In this document: piece after piece, positions 8,909 to 17,412 of the stretch | Position numbering within the stretch: the first letter of the stretch is position 1 | Layout: every line of letters starts with the position of its first letter | Source of the DNA: Ectobacillus antri | GTDB taxonomy: Bacteria; Bacillota; Bacilli; Bacillales; Bacillaceae_G | Direction of reading: 5' to 3' | DNA: 64,000 nt | Assembly (NCBI RefSeq): GCF_003852715.1 | Contig: NZ_RIAV01000001.1 | Coordinates: forward strand, 310,001-374,000 | The notes under the pieces: model-generated | Databases searched by the model: none | What the model was told of the DNA's origin: nothing | Seen by the model: only the letters and a program-made list of their open reading frames with translations | Translations under genes and position numbers: made by a program

Positions 8909-10195
8909 TTAACCTTTTTTGTTAATCGTAAAATTTTCTGACAATAAGCGACTGTTTTGAGGAAAGGGTAGGCCGATTTTCCAATAGCTGATGCCACGTA
9001 GGCCCTGTTCCTTTATTAGATTGAATTTCGCCTGCAAGGAACGAACGTCTTCAAACCAAACCTCGTGTTCTTTCCCATCTTTCACATAGTTGAAGGTTGG
9101 TGCCTGTGCTCTATAATCATAACGAATGGGAACGTTATTGTTGCGAGCGATTGCTACAGCTGCAACAGAGCTGACAGCTTGTGCTTTCCCTCCAGCTTTG
9201 TATGGAAGTGTCCAATCGAAGCCGTATAAATTTTGCCCTAATACGATTTTATTGGCTGGCATTTGTGTTTTTGCGTATTGAATAACTTCTTTTACAGGTC
9301 CTATTGGTGATACCGCTTGTGCAGGTCCCCCTTGCCATCCCCAGTCATAAGTCATAATGACAACAAAATCAACGATAGTTCCATGTGCTTTATAATCCAA
9401 TCCTTCATAGATGGCGCCTTTTTGGTCAGATCTTGTTTTAGGAACGAGAGTTGTGCTTAATGTATAGCCTTCAGGCAAACGCGTTTTGACATTGCGTAAA
9501 AACTGATTGTACGGTTCTCGATCCTTGGGAGCGACATTTTCAAAATCAAAATGCACATCACGCATGTTATATTTTTGAGCAGTTGTAATTACATTTGTAA
9601 TAAATGTATTTTGTAGGGAAGGATTATTAAAAATCAGTGATGTTACTTCAGAACTAAAATTGCCGTTCTCCAAATTGGTGATAACCAACATCGGAATGAC
9701 ACGGTTTTGCATGGTAATATTTAGAACAGCTTCTAGACTCACCGGCTCTTTCAAAGTACCATCTCGTTTTGCTTCAAAGCTGAAATATGCTAAATAGGTC
9801 AGGTTAGGACTGATGGCTTTTGTTGCGCTCAGCAAGCTTTCTTTAATGGGTACCGTTGTAGGCTGTAAATATGCGATAGGCTCAATGATTCGCTTTTGTC
9901 CTTTTGGGATATATAGCCGCTGATTTTCTAGAAGCATTTTATTGAGTGATAAATTGTTCACTTTCGCAAGTGTTTGTAACGGTACATTGTAAGTAAGTGC
10001 AATCGTATACAAGCTATCACCTGATTGGACATAGTATACATTTCCTTTTGTGTTAACGAGCAACGCCTGCCCGATGACGAGTGGTGCACTCGCGTTCAAA
10101 CCATTATCCAGGACGATTTGTTCGATGGTTGTGCCGTACTGCGTTGCCATCTTAAATAACGTATCGCCTCGTTTTACAACTGCAATTTGAATCAT
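8909..10195 (-). CDS. sleL: Spore cortex-lytic enzyme SleL/YaaH (LysM-LysM-GH18)
   Basis: Spore peptidoglycan glycosidase used in germination. Two N-terminal LysM domains (about residues 2-46 and 52-95, with AVVKRGDTLFKMATQYGTT and YYVQSGDSLYTIALTYNV) bind peptidoglycan. A GH18 domain follows, with the catalytic region VHFDFENV, where the Glu is the acid. 428 residues, close to the known SleL length. No signal peptide, as usual for spore-coat-delivered LysM proteins. The reverse strand shows AAGGAGTGGTTGT before the ATG. It stands alone, convergent with tlp and divergent from the thioesterase. Confidence 0.9.
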   Translation of the reverse strand: MIQIAVVKRGDTLFKMATQYGTTIEQIVLDNGLNASAPLVIGQALLVNTKGNVYYVQSGDSLYTIALTYNVPLQTLAKVNNLSLNKMLLENQRLYIPKGQKRIIEPIAYLQPTTVPIKESLLSATKAISPNLTYLAYFSFEAKRDGTLKEPVSLEAVLNITMQNRVIPMLVITNLENGNFSSEVTSLIFNNPSLQNTFITNVITTAQKYNMRDVHFDFENVAPKDREPYNQFLRNVKTRLPEGYTLSTTLVPKTRSDQKGAIYEGLDYKAHGTIVDFVVIMTYDWGWQGGPAQAVSPIGPVKEVIQYAKTQMPANKIVLGQNLYGFDWTLPYKAGGKAQAVSSVAAVAIARNNNVPIRYDYRAQAPTFNYVKDGKEHEVWFEDVRSLQAKFNLIKEQGLRGISYWKIGLPFPQNSRLLSENFTINKKG

Positions 10196-10300
10196 ACAAC
10201 CACTCCTTATTGGAAAAGATGCATTGTTTCTATTTTATTTTGCAGAGGATTGTATTATGATAGTGTACATGGAAAGAACAGCCAAAAAGGAGCTTTTATT

Positions 10301-10732
10301 ATGCATGTATCTGAACATATCATTGATATTCGTTACGCGGAAACTGATCAAATGGGCGTGGTATACCATGCCAACTATGTAATTTGGCTTGAGCTCGGTC
10401 GCACCAAGCTGATAGAAGATTTAGGTTTATCGTATATCCAAATGGAGCAAGACGGAATTGTGTCACCGGTTCTTGATTTGCAAGTTACATATAGGAAGGC
10501 AATGCGATACGGAGAGAAAGCTATTGTAAAAACATGGATTGAAGCTGTGAATCCACTGCGAGTTGTGTATGGATATGAAATCTTAAACGAAAAAGGCGAG
10601 CTATGTATTACAGCGAGCACAACCAATATTTTAGTGAAAAAAGATACGTTCCGTCCGGTATCATTTAAAAAGTTGTACCCAGATTGGTATGAAATTTATG
10701 TACGCGAGCAAAAGAATGAGAACATAAATTAA
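10301..10732 (+). CDS. Acyl-CoA thioesterase, YbgC/FadM-type hotdog fold
   Basis: Hydrolyses acyl-CoA thioesters. The hotdog catalytic segment ETDQMGVVYHANYVIWLE, with the conserved Asp, is at residues 12-30. ATG 10301 has AAAAAGGAGC upstream; the frame is open further but lacks another site. 143 residues. Positional counterpart of B. subtilis yneP before yneR and plsY. The preferred acyl chain cannot be read from sequence. Confidence 0.87.
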   Translation: MHVSEHIIDIRYAETDQMGVVYHANYVIWLELGRTKLIEDLGLSYIQMEQDGIVSPVLDLQVTYRKAMRYGEKAIVKTWIEAVNPLRVVYGYEILNEKGELCITASTTNILVKKDTFRPVSFKKLYPDWYEIYVREQKNENIN

Positions 10733-10734
10733 GC

Positions 10735-10763
10735 AAAGAAGCTGTATGTACAGCTTCTTTTTT
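10735..10763 (+). terminator. Terminator after the thioesterase gene
   Basis: An 11-bp stem (10735-10745 with 10750-10760) with a four-base loop, ending in T residues. Confidence 0.8.
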
Positions 10764-10810
10764 CATATCTACATACTGGACTTGCATAAAGTAAGGTGGG
10801 GGGGAGTAGT

Positions 10811-11203
10811 GTGAGGAAGAGAATACGTTTGGTTTCGCTAACAGGAACGCTCTTAACGATACTGTTTATTACAGTGTTTGGATTTCGTGCTGCGCATCAT
10901 AGTATGGCTGCATTTCAAAATGAAGCTCATCCGTATCGAGTAGATGTTGTGGAAGAAATGTTTCAGGTTGAATTACAGGGCTTCCGATCTTATACCTTTA
11001 GTGAGCTGATAGATCGAAGCGTGGAGGAGCCGGAATTACTATCGTTGCTTGCAAGCGTATCGAGTATTTGTGTCAAGGGATGTGAGGAAGAACCCATTGT
11101 ATTTATGAAACTTAACAAGGGCTATGTTGTGTACGAGCAGGCTGGGGAAGCAAAATTACTTCAGATGCATCTTAGCAACGATGGATGGGAGGAGCAAAAG
11201 TAA
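10811..11203 (+). CDS. Hypothetical membrane-anchored protein (yneQ position)
   Basis: A 130-residue protein I do not recognise. One hydrophobic segment near residues 7-27 (SLTGTLLTILFITVFGF) suggests a signal anchor with the rest outside. The outer part is acidic and has two cysteines close together (SSICVKGCEEEP). GTG 10811 is chosen because GGTGGGGGGGA precedes it at normal spacing; GTG 10796 would sit inside that purine tract. It occupies the slot of B. subtilis yneQ, but homology is not shown. The 3' end lies inside a perfect inverted repeat. Confidence 0.7.
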   Translation: MRKRIRLVSLTGTLLTILFITVFGFRAAHHSMAAFQNEAHPYRVDVVEEMFQVELQGFRSYTFSELIDRSVEEPELLSLLASVSSICVKGCEEEPIVFMKLNKGYVVYEQAGEAKLLQMHLSNDGWEEQK

Positions 11204-11235
11204 AACGCGGCACTGTCGCCGCGTTTTACTTTTGC
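11194..11235. terminator. Perfect 18-bp stem terminator overlapping the stop codon
   Basis: Arms 11194-11211 and 11218-11235 are perfectly complementary around a six-base loop, with A- and T-tracts on the outer parts. The left arm includes the last codons and TAA of the upstream gene. Confidence 0.8.
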
Positions 11236-11269
11236 TTTGTTAAGGTTGTTTGTTAATTATCAGCAAGCT

Positions 11270-11560
11270 TTATTTTTCGTAATGAAAAGCAGGTTCTTCT
11301 TCTCCTTGTGTATATGTAATTGATAAGTTATGACCGTCAAAATACCACTCATCGTCCGCTTCCACAAAGAAAGTGAGTCCTTCTGCTTGTGTGCTGGCAG
11401 CTATATGCTGCGGAAGGTCTTTTCGAATACCAAGAGATAAGCCTTTTTGTACTGTACTGCAACCGCCGTATTGTACAAAAAAACGAATTTGATCACCTTC
11501 GTTTAAAAGCATTTCGCGCTTATACCAATTTGCTGCGTCATTTGAAATTGAAATGTGCAT
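11270..11560 (-). CDS. yneR: HesB-like protein YneR
   Basis: A 96-residue single-domain HesB/IscA-fold protein. It starts MHISISNDAANWYKREM and has the family's RFFVQYGGCS. Only that one cysteine is present; the C-terminal CxC pair of IscA/SufA carriers is absent, so a normal iron-sulfur carrier role is unlikely. The start is preceded on the reverse strand by AGGAGGAATTCAC. Its place next to plsY matches B. subtilis. Molecular role unknown. Confidence 0.85.
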   Translation of the reverse strand: MHISISNDAANWYKREMLLNEGDQIRFFVQYGGCSTVQKGLSLGIRKDLPQHIAASTQAEGLTFFVEADDEWYFDGHNLSITYTQGEEEPAFHYEK

Positions 11561-11626
11561 AGTGAATTCCTCCTAGTTCGTCACCTTAAGTATAGAGGAT
11601 GTACAGGCAACTCGCTATCAATATGC

Positions 11627-12205
11627 TTAGAATTTCACTTTTGGCTCTGTTTTATTAATAATTCGTGAAATATTAGCACGATGGCGATAGATTACAAATA
11701 TAGCAAGTACCGAAATCGCAATTAAAAATGGCGTATCATCCACAAATAAGGCAGCAATTACACCGCTTATAGCAGTGAGAATAGAAGATAATGATACGTA
11801 TTTTGTTGTAAACAACAAGCTTAAAAACACAACTAACAAAATGACAAAAACAAAAGGTTGACAAAACAGTAACACACCAGCAGATGTTGCCACAGCTTTA
11901 CCACCGCGGAAGTTCGCGAATATTGGATACATATGTCCAATTACTGCTGCAATTCCAAACCAAAGAGGATTCCACTCCAGTCCGAATAAAATAGGTAAAG
12001 AAGCAGCAATTGTTCCCTTTAAAATATCTCCGATGGTTACAATAAAACCCGCTTTTTTTCCGAGTGTACGAAATGTATTCGTACCGCCGAGATTGCCGCT
12101 ACCGTGTTGACGAATATCAATGCCATAGCCTACTTTTCCCACAATCAAGGCAAACGGAATGGAACCGAGCAAATATGCAACTGCAAACAATACGTATGTA
12201 AGCAT
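11627..12205 (-). CDS. plsY: Acyl-phosphate:glycerol-3-phosphate acyltransferase PlsY
   Basis: Integral membrane enzyme that transfers an acyl group from acyl-phosphate to glycerol 3-phosphate, making lysophosphatidate, the first committed step of phospholipid synthesis. The three conserved loops are visible: [11 protein letters not shown] near residue 14, [12 protein letters not shown] near 36, and [13 protein letters not shown] near 98. 192 residues with about five membrane segments. The reverse-strand Shine-Dalgarno AAAGGAGAATGGACT is strong. Divergent from the downstream response regulator. Confidence 0.94.
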   Translation of the reverse strand: MLTYVLFAVAYLLGSIPFALIVGKVGYGIDIRQHGSGNLGGTNTFRTLGKKAGFIVTIGDILKGTIAASLPILFGLEWNPLWFGIAAVIGHMYPIFANFRGGKAVATSAGVLLFCQPFVFVILLVVFLSLLFTTKYVSLSSILTAISGVIAALFVDDTPFLIAISVLAIFVIYRHRANISRIINKTEPKVKF

Positions 12206-12540
12206 AGTCCATTCTCCTTTAAAAACATGATAAAAAATGATAAATATTGCTTGTCCATTGTATCATAACCAGCAGAAGCAATGTAAGAGAAGAGTATCTT
12301 TTTATATAGAATTCTTATCGTCATGATACATGGACAAGTAGGAAAATGAGTATTCTCTGATACACATGCCTCATACAGTAGGTGGTTTCGGTACCTTCTT
12401 ATATCCAATGCCGCTAGATTAGAATGTATATGTTGTGTTTAAGCCAAAAATGTCTGCTTAATCTGGTAGTTTTAAAACCTACAAAATGAGTTTCATATGG
12501 TATGATATGAAAAACATTAGATAAAGGATGGGATATTGTT
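12206..12540. other. Divergent intergenic region between plsY and the response regulator
   Basis: 335 bp with no supported gene. It holds the probable plsY promoter on the reverse strand and, near 12505-12515, a TGGTATGAT extended -10-like sequence that may serve the response regulator. The palindrome-like TAGTTTTAAAACCTA near 12467-12481 could be an operator. I see no match to the dispersed repeat family. Confidence 0.5.
12257..12286 (-). promoter_or_regulatory. Possible plsY promoter
   Basis: Reverse-strand TTACAT and TACAAT boxes separated by 18 bp, about 50 bp before the plsY start. Moderate match only. Confidence 0.35.
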
Positions 12541-13215
12541 ATGAATAAAACGGTGCTGCTTGTAGAAGATGAACAGCGCCTGCGCGAAATTGTCTCTGAT
12601 TATTTTTTGAATGAGGGATTTACAGTCGTAGAAGCAGAAGATGGAAAGCAAGCGCTATCTCAATTTGAGGCACATGATATTGATTTAGTTATTCTGGATA
12701 TTATGTTACCAGAAATTGATGGTTGGTCTATATGCCGTCGTATTCGAAAGGAGTCAGGTGTTCCAATTATCATGTTAACAGCACGTGCGGATGAGGAAGA
12801 TACACTACTTGGTTTTGAACTCGGTGCGGATGAATATGTAACAAAGCCATTCAGTCCAAAAGTATTAGTAGCGCGTGCAAAAACATTGTTAAAGAGAGCG
12901 GAAGGTTCGCTTGGGCAAGAAGAACATATGTTATCTTTAAGCGGTATTGAGGTAAACAAATTATCGCGTACAGTATCCATTGAAGGAAATGAAGTGATAC
13001 TGACTCACAAAGAATTTGAGCTTCTTTTATATTTTATGGAAAATAAAGGGATTGTTTTATCGCGGCAACATTTGTTAAATCAGCTTTGGGGCTATGATTA
13101 TTATGGTGATGACCGTACGGTGGATACACATGTAAAGAAACTGCGAAGTAAGCTAGGAAACAAGGCGTATCATATTACTACCGTCATTCGAGCCGGTTAT
13201 AAATTTGAAGAATGA
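12541..13215 (+). CDS. OmpR/PhoB-family response regulator without an adjacent kinase
   Basis: DNA-binding response regulator. Receiver domain residues 1-118: acidic pair in LVEDEQRL, phosphoacceptor Asp near residue 53 in VILDIMLPEIDG, Thr in MLTARA, Lys in VTKPFSP. Winged helix from about 130, with LTHKEFELLLYFMENKG and GDDRTVDTHVKKLRSK. 224 residues. AAAGGATGGGA lies upstream of ATG 12541. No histidine kinase follows or precedes; the next gene is an HtrA protease 115 bp away, so the partner kinase must be elsewhere or may be missing. Confidence 0.92.
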   Translation: MNKTVLLVEDEQRLREIVSDYFLNEGFTVVEAEDGKQALSQFEAHDIDLVILDIMLPEIDGWSICRRIRKESGVPIIMLTARADEEDTLLGFELGADEYVTKPFSPKVLVARAKTLLKRAEGSLGQEEHMLSLSGIEVNKLSRTVSIEGNEVILTHKEFELLLYFMENKGIVLSRQHLLNQLWGYDYYGDDRTVDTHVKKLRSKLGNKAYHITTVIRAGYKFEE

Positions 13216-13234
13216 ATGTGGAATGATATATAAT
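13205..13234 (+). promoter_or_regulatory. Sigma-A promoter of the HtrA-like protease gene
   Basis: TTGAAG and TATAAT are separated by 18 bp. The -35 overlaps the end of the response regulator gene, so the protease can be transcribed on its own. Confidence 0.5.
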
Positions 13235-13252
13235 AAAACTAAAATTTCTTGT

Positions 13253-13272
13253 TGAAATTCACGATAATTTCA
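13253..13272 (+). promoter_or_regulatory. Inverted repeat, candidate operator before the protease gene
   Basis: TGAAATT, six bases, AATTTCA: a perfect 7-bp inverted repeat about 20 bp downstream of the -10 box. It could be bound by the neighbouring response regulator or another factor; this is inference. Confidence 0.4.
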
Positions 13273-13330
13273 CAGCGAATACACAGCAGTGTATTACACT
13301 GAATTTACTTACAAGAAAGGGGCCAGTAAA

Positions 13331-14503
13331 ATGGGATATTATGACGAAACTGATATGACAAGATACGAGAAACGAAAAGGCAGCAAAAAAGGCTATTTCT
13401 TTACCGGCCTGGTCGGAGCGGTAATTGGTGCAGTAGCTGTTACAGCAGCAGGAGCATATATGCCAGGAGACAACACTGTACAAAATATACAGAAAACAGA
13501 AGGTACGGTTGTACCGGTTGTGCAAAACATGAAAGCAACTGATATTGCTGGTATGGTGGAAGGTGCCAAGGATGCGGTCGTAAGTGTAATGAAATATCAA
13601 AGCAACGACCCGTTTTCAAATAAGACACAGGCAGCTGGTACAGGATCAGGTGTTATTTATAAAAAGGTTAATAATAAGGCTTTGATTGTTACCAATAATC
13701 ATGTTGTCGAAGGTGCGAAGGAGCTAGAGGTTGTACTCAGTACCGGTAAGAAGTTAGAAGCGAAACTTGTTGGTACAGATTCTTGGCTTGATTTAGCTGT
13801 TCTTGAGGTAGACGGCAGTGAAATTACAAAAGTGGCAACGCTCGGTGACTCAGATAAAATCCGTGCGGGAGAAACTGCTGTTGCCATTGGTAGCCCGCTT
13901 GGATTTGCTGGTACTGTAACAGAAGGAATTATTAGTAGTAAAGATCGTGAAATACCGGTAGATATTAATGAAGATGGTAATCCGGACTGGCAAGCACAGG
14001 TAATTCAGACAGATGCATCTATTAATCCCGGTAACAGCGGGGGCGCATTGCTGAGTGCAAACGGTTCAGTAATTGGAATCAACTCTAGTAAGATTGCGCA
14101 GCAAGAAGTAGAGGGGATTGGCTTTGCTATTCCTGTAAATGTTGCAAAGCCGGTGCTAGAATCAATTGAGAAATATGGAAAAGTACAAAGACCGTTTATG
14201 GGCATTCAGCTTAGGTCATTAGATGAAATATCGAGCTATGGGCTGTCACAACTAAACCTACCAAAAAATATAAATGGGGGTGTTGTTGTAATGGCCGTTA
14301 CACCAGGTTCACCTGCGGCAAAAGTGGAGCTAAAGGATTTGGATGTAATTGTAGCGTTGGACGGACAACCGATTAGTAACGCGGTACAATTCCGAAAACA
14401 TTTGTATGATAAGAAAAAAATCGGCGATTCTATGAAAGTGGAATTTTATCGCGCAGGACAAAAACAGGAGAAAACAATTACGCTTGATGTGAATGCTGAA
14501 TAG
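13331..14503 (+). CDS. HtrA/DegP-family membrane-anchored serine protease
   Basis: Extracytoplasmic trypsin-like protease for misfolded secreted proteins. A short cytoplasmic N-terminus is followed by one membrane helix (about residues 20-42). The catalytic triad is visible: His in TNNHVVEGA, Asp in WLDLAVLEV, Ser in NPGNSGGALL. A C-terminal PDZ domain begins near residue 290. 390 residues from ATG 13331, supported by AGAAAGGGGCC; the frame opens earlier at 13289 without a good site. It follows the orphan response regulator, suggesting envelope-stress control, as CssRS controls htrA in B. subtilis. Confidence 0.92.
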   Translation: MGYYDETDMTRYEKRKGSKKGYFFTGLVGAVIGAVAVTAAGAYMPGDNTVQNIQKTEGTVVPVVQNMKATDIAGMVEGAKDAVVSVMKYQSNDPFSNKTQAAGTGSGVIYKKVNNKALIVTNNHVVEGAKELEVVLSTGKKLEAKLVGTDSWLDLAVLEVDGSEITKVATLGDSDKIRAGETAVAIGSPLGFAGTVTEGIISSKDREIPVDINEDGNPDWQAQVIQTDASINPGNSGGALLSANGSVIGINSSKIAQQEVEGIGFAIPVNVAKPVLESIEKYGKVQRPFMGIQLRSLDEISSYGLSQLNLPKNINGGVVVMAVTPGSPAAKVELKDLDVIVALDGQPISNAVQFRKHLYDKKKIGDSMKVEFYRAGQKQEKTITLDVNAE

Positions 14504-14518
14504 GTGGAGGCAGAGTAT

Positions 14519-14929
14519 ATGTTCAAAAACCCAACGCGAGAAGAAATTGGTCGCATTTTAAAACGAAGCAAGCGTATTGCGGTTGTTGGTCTTTCGGATA
14601 ATCCGGAACGTACATCGTATATGGTATCCAAAGCGATGCAAGATGCTGGATATGAAATTATTCCAGTTAACCCGAATGCGGATATGATTTTGGGAGAAAA
14701 AGCAGTAAAGTCATTAACGGATATCAAGGGGCACGTGGACATTGTAAATGTGTTTCGTCGTTCTGAATACCTATTAGGTGTTGCTCATGAGTTTATGAAG
14801 ATTGATGCCGACGTATATTGGTCGCAACTTGGTCTGCAGGATGAAGCAACGTACGAATTTTTAAAGGACACTGGACGGACGATTATCATGGACCGCTGTA
14901 TTAAAGTGGAGCATGCTTTAACACGGTAG
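14519..14929 (+). CDS. yneT: CoA-binding protein YneT
   Basis: A 136-residue CoA-binding (Rossmann-like) domain protein. RIAVVGLSDNPERTSYMVSK near residue 19 forms the nucleotide-binding turn, and WSQLGLQDE is typical of the family. ATG 14519 is chosen because GTGGAGG lies eight bases upstream; an in-frame GTG at 14504 overlaps that site. It starts 15 bases after the protease stop, so the two are probably one transcript. Position before parE/parC matches B. subtilis. Physiological role not known. Confidence 0.88.
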   Translation: MFKNPTREEIGRILKRSKRIAVVGLSDNPERTSYMVSKAMQDAGYEIIPVNPNADMILGEKAVKSLTDIKGHVDIVNVFRRSEYLLGVAHEFMKIDADVYWSQLGLQDEATYEFLKDTGRTIIMDRCIKVEHALTR

Positions 14930-15033
14930 TGAAGGATGCAAACTTTTTTCGCGGTTGCTTATGGGGTGTGATTTTGATCGCACCCTTTTGGATTTTTCTA
15001 ATTTGGCTTATGAATAAAATTTGGGGAATTTAA
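14929..15033 (+). CDS. Possible 34-residue membrane peptide overlapping the yneT stop
   Basis: GTG 14929 overlaps the yneT stop as TAGTG and opens a 34-codon frame ending TAA 15033. The product starts MKDANFFRG and then has one strong hydrophobic segment rich in Trp, Ile and Leu, ending NKIWGI. Such a composition fits a small single-pass membrane protein made by translational coupling. No separate Shine-Dalgarno is visible and nothing identifies its function. It ends one base before a dispersed repeat copy begins. Confidence 0.45.
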   Translation: MKDANFFRGCLWGVILIAPFWIFLIWLMNKIWGI

Positions 15034-15034
15034 G

Positions 15035-15212
15035 TATACAAGTACAAATAGAAAAATGATATTTGTTTTAGAAGGGAAGCAGAACGGAAGGTTTGTAGGT
15101 ATAATATTAATAGAGAGTTACGAAAAGCATGTGTTGAACGCCATTATAGGCACTTAGCGAGTCGTTCTTTCTTACTGTTTATCATGATAGAAACACGCTA
15201 TAAACTTATGTA
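15035..15212 (+). repeat. Dispersed hairpin repeat, copy C (divergent)
   Basis: About 178 bp. It starts TATACAAGTAC and ends near ACTTATGTA. Shared blocks with copy A include AGTACAA-TAGAAAAA, GGGAA-AGAACGG, and TAGCGAG-CGTTCT, so the AGAACG/CGTTCT pairing survives although the flanks have drifted. No coding frame. Confidence 0.5.
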
Positions 15213-15268
15213 GGTCATCTTAGCTAAGATTGACAAACGTATCTTTTTTTGGAATAGTAACGTAGAGG

Positions 15269-15294
15269 AATCCTTGTTATACACAAGGATTTTT
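15269..15294 (+). terminator. Terminator or attenuator upstream of parE
   Basis: A 9-bp stem (AATCCTTGT with ACAAGGATT) and a short T-run, 39 bp downstream of a TTGACA. A 9-bp inverted pair, GATTGACAA near 15227 and TTGTCAATC near 15329, encloses it. It may end the yneT transcript or attenuate an upstream parE promoter. Confidence 0.5.
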
Positions 15295-15383
15295 CTGTTC
15301 AACCTTGTATATTACTAATGTATACGGTTGTCAATCGAGATAACAAATTGAGACATATTAGCAGACAATCTATGGAGGCATGC

Positions 15384-15413
15384 TTGTCAGAAACGGATAA
15401 GCTATGTTATAAA
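15384..15413 (+). promoter_or_regulatory. Promoter for parE-parC
   Basis: TTGTCA and TATAAA with an 18-bp spacer, about 43 bp before the parE start codon. Sigma-A-like. Confidence 0.5.
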
Positions 15414-15455
15414 AGAAACATATGTTCTTGTTTTCGGAGGAAAGGAGTAAGCACT

Positions 15456-17411
15456 TTGGCGAATATACAATATAATGAAGATGCGATTCAGGTGCTGGAA
15501 GGACTGGAAGCTGTACGAAAGCGTCCTGGTATGTACATAGGTAGCACTGATAGCAGGGGATTGCACCATCTGGTGTATGAGATTGTAGATAACTCTGTAG
15601 ATGAAGCTTTGGCTGGATTTGGCAATGAGATTAAAGTTATTATACATAAAGATAACAGTATTAGCGTGCAGGATAAGGGACGTGGAATGCCAACTGGTAT
15701 GCACCGTATGGGAAAACCGACACCAGAGGTCATCCTTACTGTACTGCATGCAGGTGGTAAATTTGGACAAGGCGGATATAAAACAAGTGGTGGTTTACAT
15801 GGTGTAGGTGCATCTGTTGTAAATGCGCTCTCTGAATGGTTAGTTGTAACTATTAAACGCGATGGTTTTATATATGAGCAGCGCTTTGAAAACGGCGGGA
15901 ATCCGGTCACAACATTGGAGAAAAAAGGAACGACGAAACAAACTGGAACAACAATTCATTTTAAACCAGATTCACTCATTTTTAGTACTACCAATTATAA
16001 TTACGAAACATTAAGCGAACGGTTACGCGAATCAGCCTTTTTGTTAAAAGGCATGAAAATCACTTTAAAAGATGAGCGCAATGATTTAGAGGATGTCTTT
16101 CATTACGAAACGGGGATTCAAGCTTTTGTCTCTTATTTAAATGAAGAAAAAGACGCTCTTCATCCTGTTGTCTATTTTGAAGGTATGCAAAATGAGATTG
16201 AAGCAGAAGTTGCGTTTCAGTTTAATGATGGATATTCGGAAAATATTTTATCGTTTGTCAATAACGTGCGTACAAAGGATGGCGGTACGCACGAAGCGGG
16301 TTTTAAAACGGCTTCTACTCGTGTATTTAATGAATATGCACGCAAAATGGGACTTTTGAAAGAGAAAGATAAAAACTTAGAAGGATCTGATATTCGAGAA
16401 GGCATTTCGGCTATTATATCAACTCGTATTCCAGAAGGATTATTGCAATTTGAAGGGCAAACAAAAGGTAAACTTGGAACAAGTGAGGCTCGCTCTGCTG
16501 TAGACGCAATTGTTTCTGAGCATTTGGCATACTTTTTAGAAGAAAATCCAGAGGCAGCAAACTTATTAATTAAAAAAGCCATCAAAGCATTTCAAGCGCG
16601 TGAAGCTGCTCGAAAAGCCCGTGAAGAGGCTCGTAGCGGCAAGAAGAAAAAACGGTCTGAAACATCGCTTAGCGGCAAATTGACACCGGCGCAGTCACGC
16701 AATCCGCAAAAAAACGAGCTGTACCTTGTGGAAGGGGATTCCGCAGGCGGATCAGCTAAACAAGGACGCGATCGTCGTTTCCAAGCAGTCCTTCCTTTAC
16801 GCGGAAAGGTCATCAATACTGAGAAAGCAAAGCTTGCAGATATTCTAAAAAATGAAGAGATTAACACGATTATTCATGCTATCGGCGGCGGTGTCGGTTC
16901 TGAATTCTCAGTGGAAGATATTAATTATGATAAAGTTGTTATCATGACGGATGCGGATACGGATGGAGCCCATATTCAAGTGTTGTTGCTCACATTCTTT
17001 TATCGCTATATGAAGCCTTTAATTGAAGCAGGTAAGGTATTTATTGCATTACCTCCTCTTTATAAAGTGAGCAAAGGTACCGGTAAAAAGGAAACGATTT
17101 TATATGCTTGGTCAGATGAAGAATTGCAGGTAGTAATTAAAAAAATAGGTAAAGGCTATACAATCCAGCGCTACAAAGGTCTTGGGGAAATGAATGCCGA
17201 TCAGCTTTGGGAAACTACAATGGATCCGGAAACACGCACGCTAATTCGTGTTAAAATTGATGATGCAGCTCGTGCAGAGCGCCGTGTGACTACGCTGATG
17301 GGTGACAAGGTGGAGCCGCGCCGTAAATGGATTGAGCGTAATGTGCAGTTCGGATTGCAGGAAGAAGGAAATATTTTAGAAAATGAAATGATTACAACGG
17401 AGGTGGAGTAA
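15456..17411 (+). CDS. parE: DNA topoisomerase IV subunit B
   Basis: ATPase subunit of topoisomerase IV, which decatenates replicated chromosomes. GHKL ATPase motifs are present: EIVDNSVDEALAGFG, DKGRGMPTGMH and GGLHGVGASVVNALS. The Toprim region has ELYLVEGDSAGGSAKQG and DADTDGAHI. TTG 15456 is used because AAAGGAG lies eight bases upstream and the protein then begins MANIQYNEDAIQVLEGLEAV as family members do; the longer open frame from 15318 has an unrelated N-terminus. 651 residues. parC starts two bases after the stop. Confidence 0.96.
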   Translation: MANIQYNEDAIQVLEGLEAVRKRPGMYIGSTDSRGLHHLVYEIVDNSVDEALAGFGNEIKVIIHKDNSISVQDKGRGMPTGMHRMGKPTPEVILTVLHAGGKFGQGGYKTSGGLHGVGASVVNALSEWLVVTIKRDGFIYEQRFENGGNPVTTLEKKGTTKQTGTTIHFKPDSLIFSTTNYNYETLSERLRESAFLLKGMKITLKDERNDLEDVFHYETGIQAFVSYLNEEKDALHPVVYFEGMQNEIEAEVAFQFNDGYSENILSFVNNVRTKDGGTHEAGFKTASTRVFNEYARKMGLLKEKDKNLEGSDIREGISAIISTRIPEGLLQFEGQTKGKLGTSEARSAVDAIVSEHLAYFLEENPEAANLLIKKAIKAFQAREAARKAREEARSGKKKKRSETSLSGKLTPAQSRNPQKNELYLVEGDSAGGSAKQGRDRRFQAVLPLRGKVINTEKAKLADILKNEEINTIIHAIGGGVGSEFSVEDINYDKVVIMTDADTDGAHIQVLLLTFFYRYMKPLIEAGKVFIALPPLYKVSKGTGKKETILYAWSDEELQVVIKKIGKGYTIQRYKGLGEMNADQLWETTMDPETRTLIRVKIDDAARAERRVTTLMGDKVEPRRKWIERNVQFGLQEEGNILENEMITTEVE

Positions 17412-17412
17412 C

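Noticed and set aside
15318..15455. N-terminal extension of parE from an upstream ATG
   Set aside because: The 46 extra residues do not resemble ParE and cover a promoter; the TTG at 15456 has the ribosome site and the family N-terminus.
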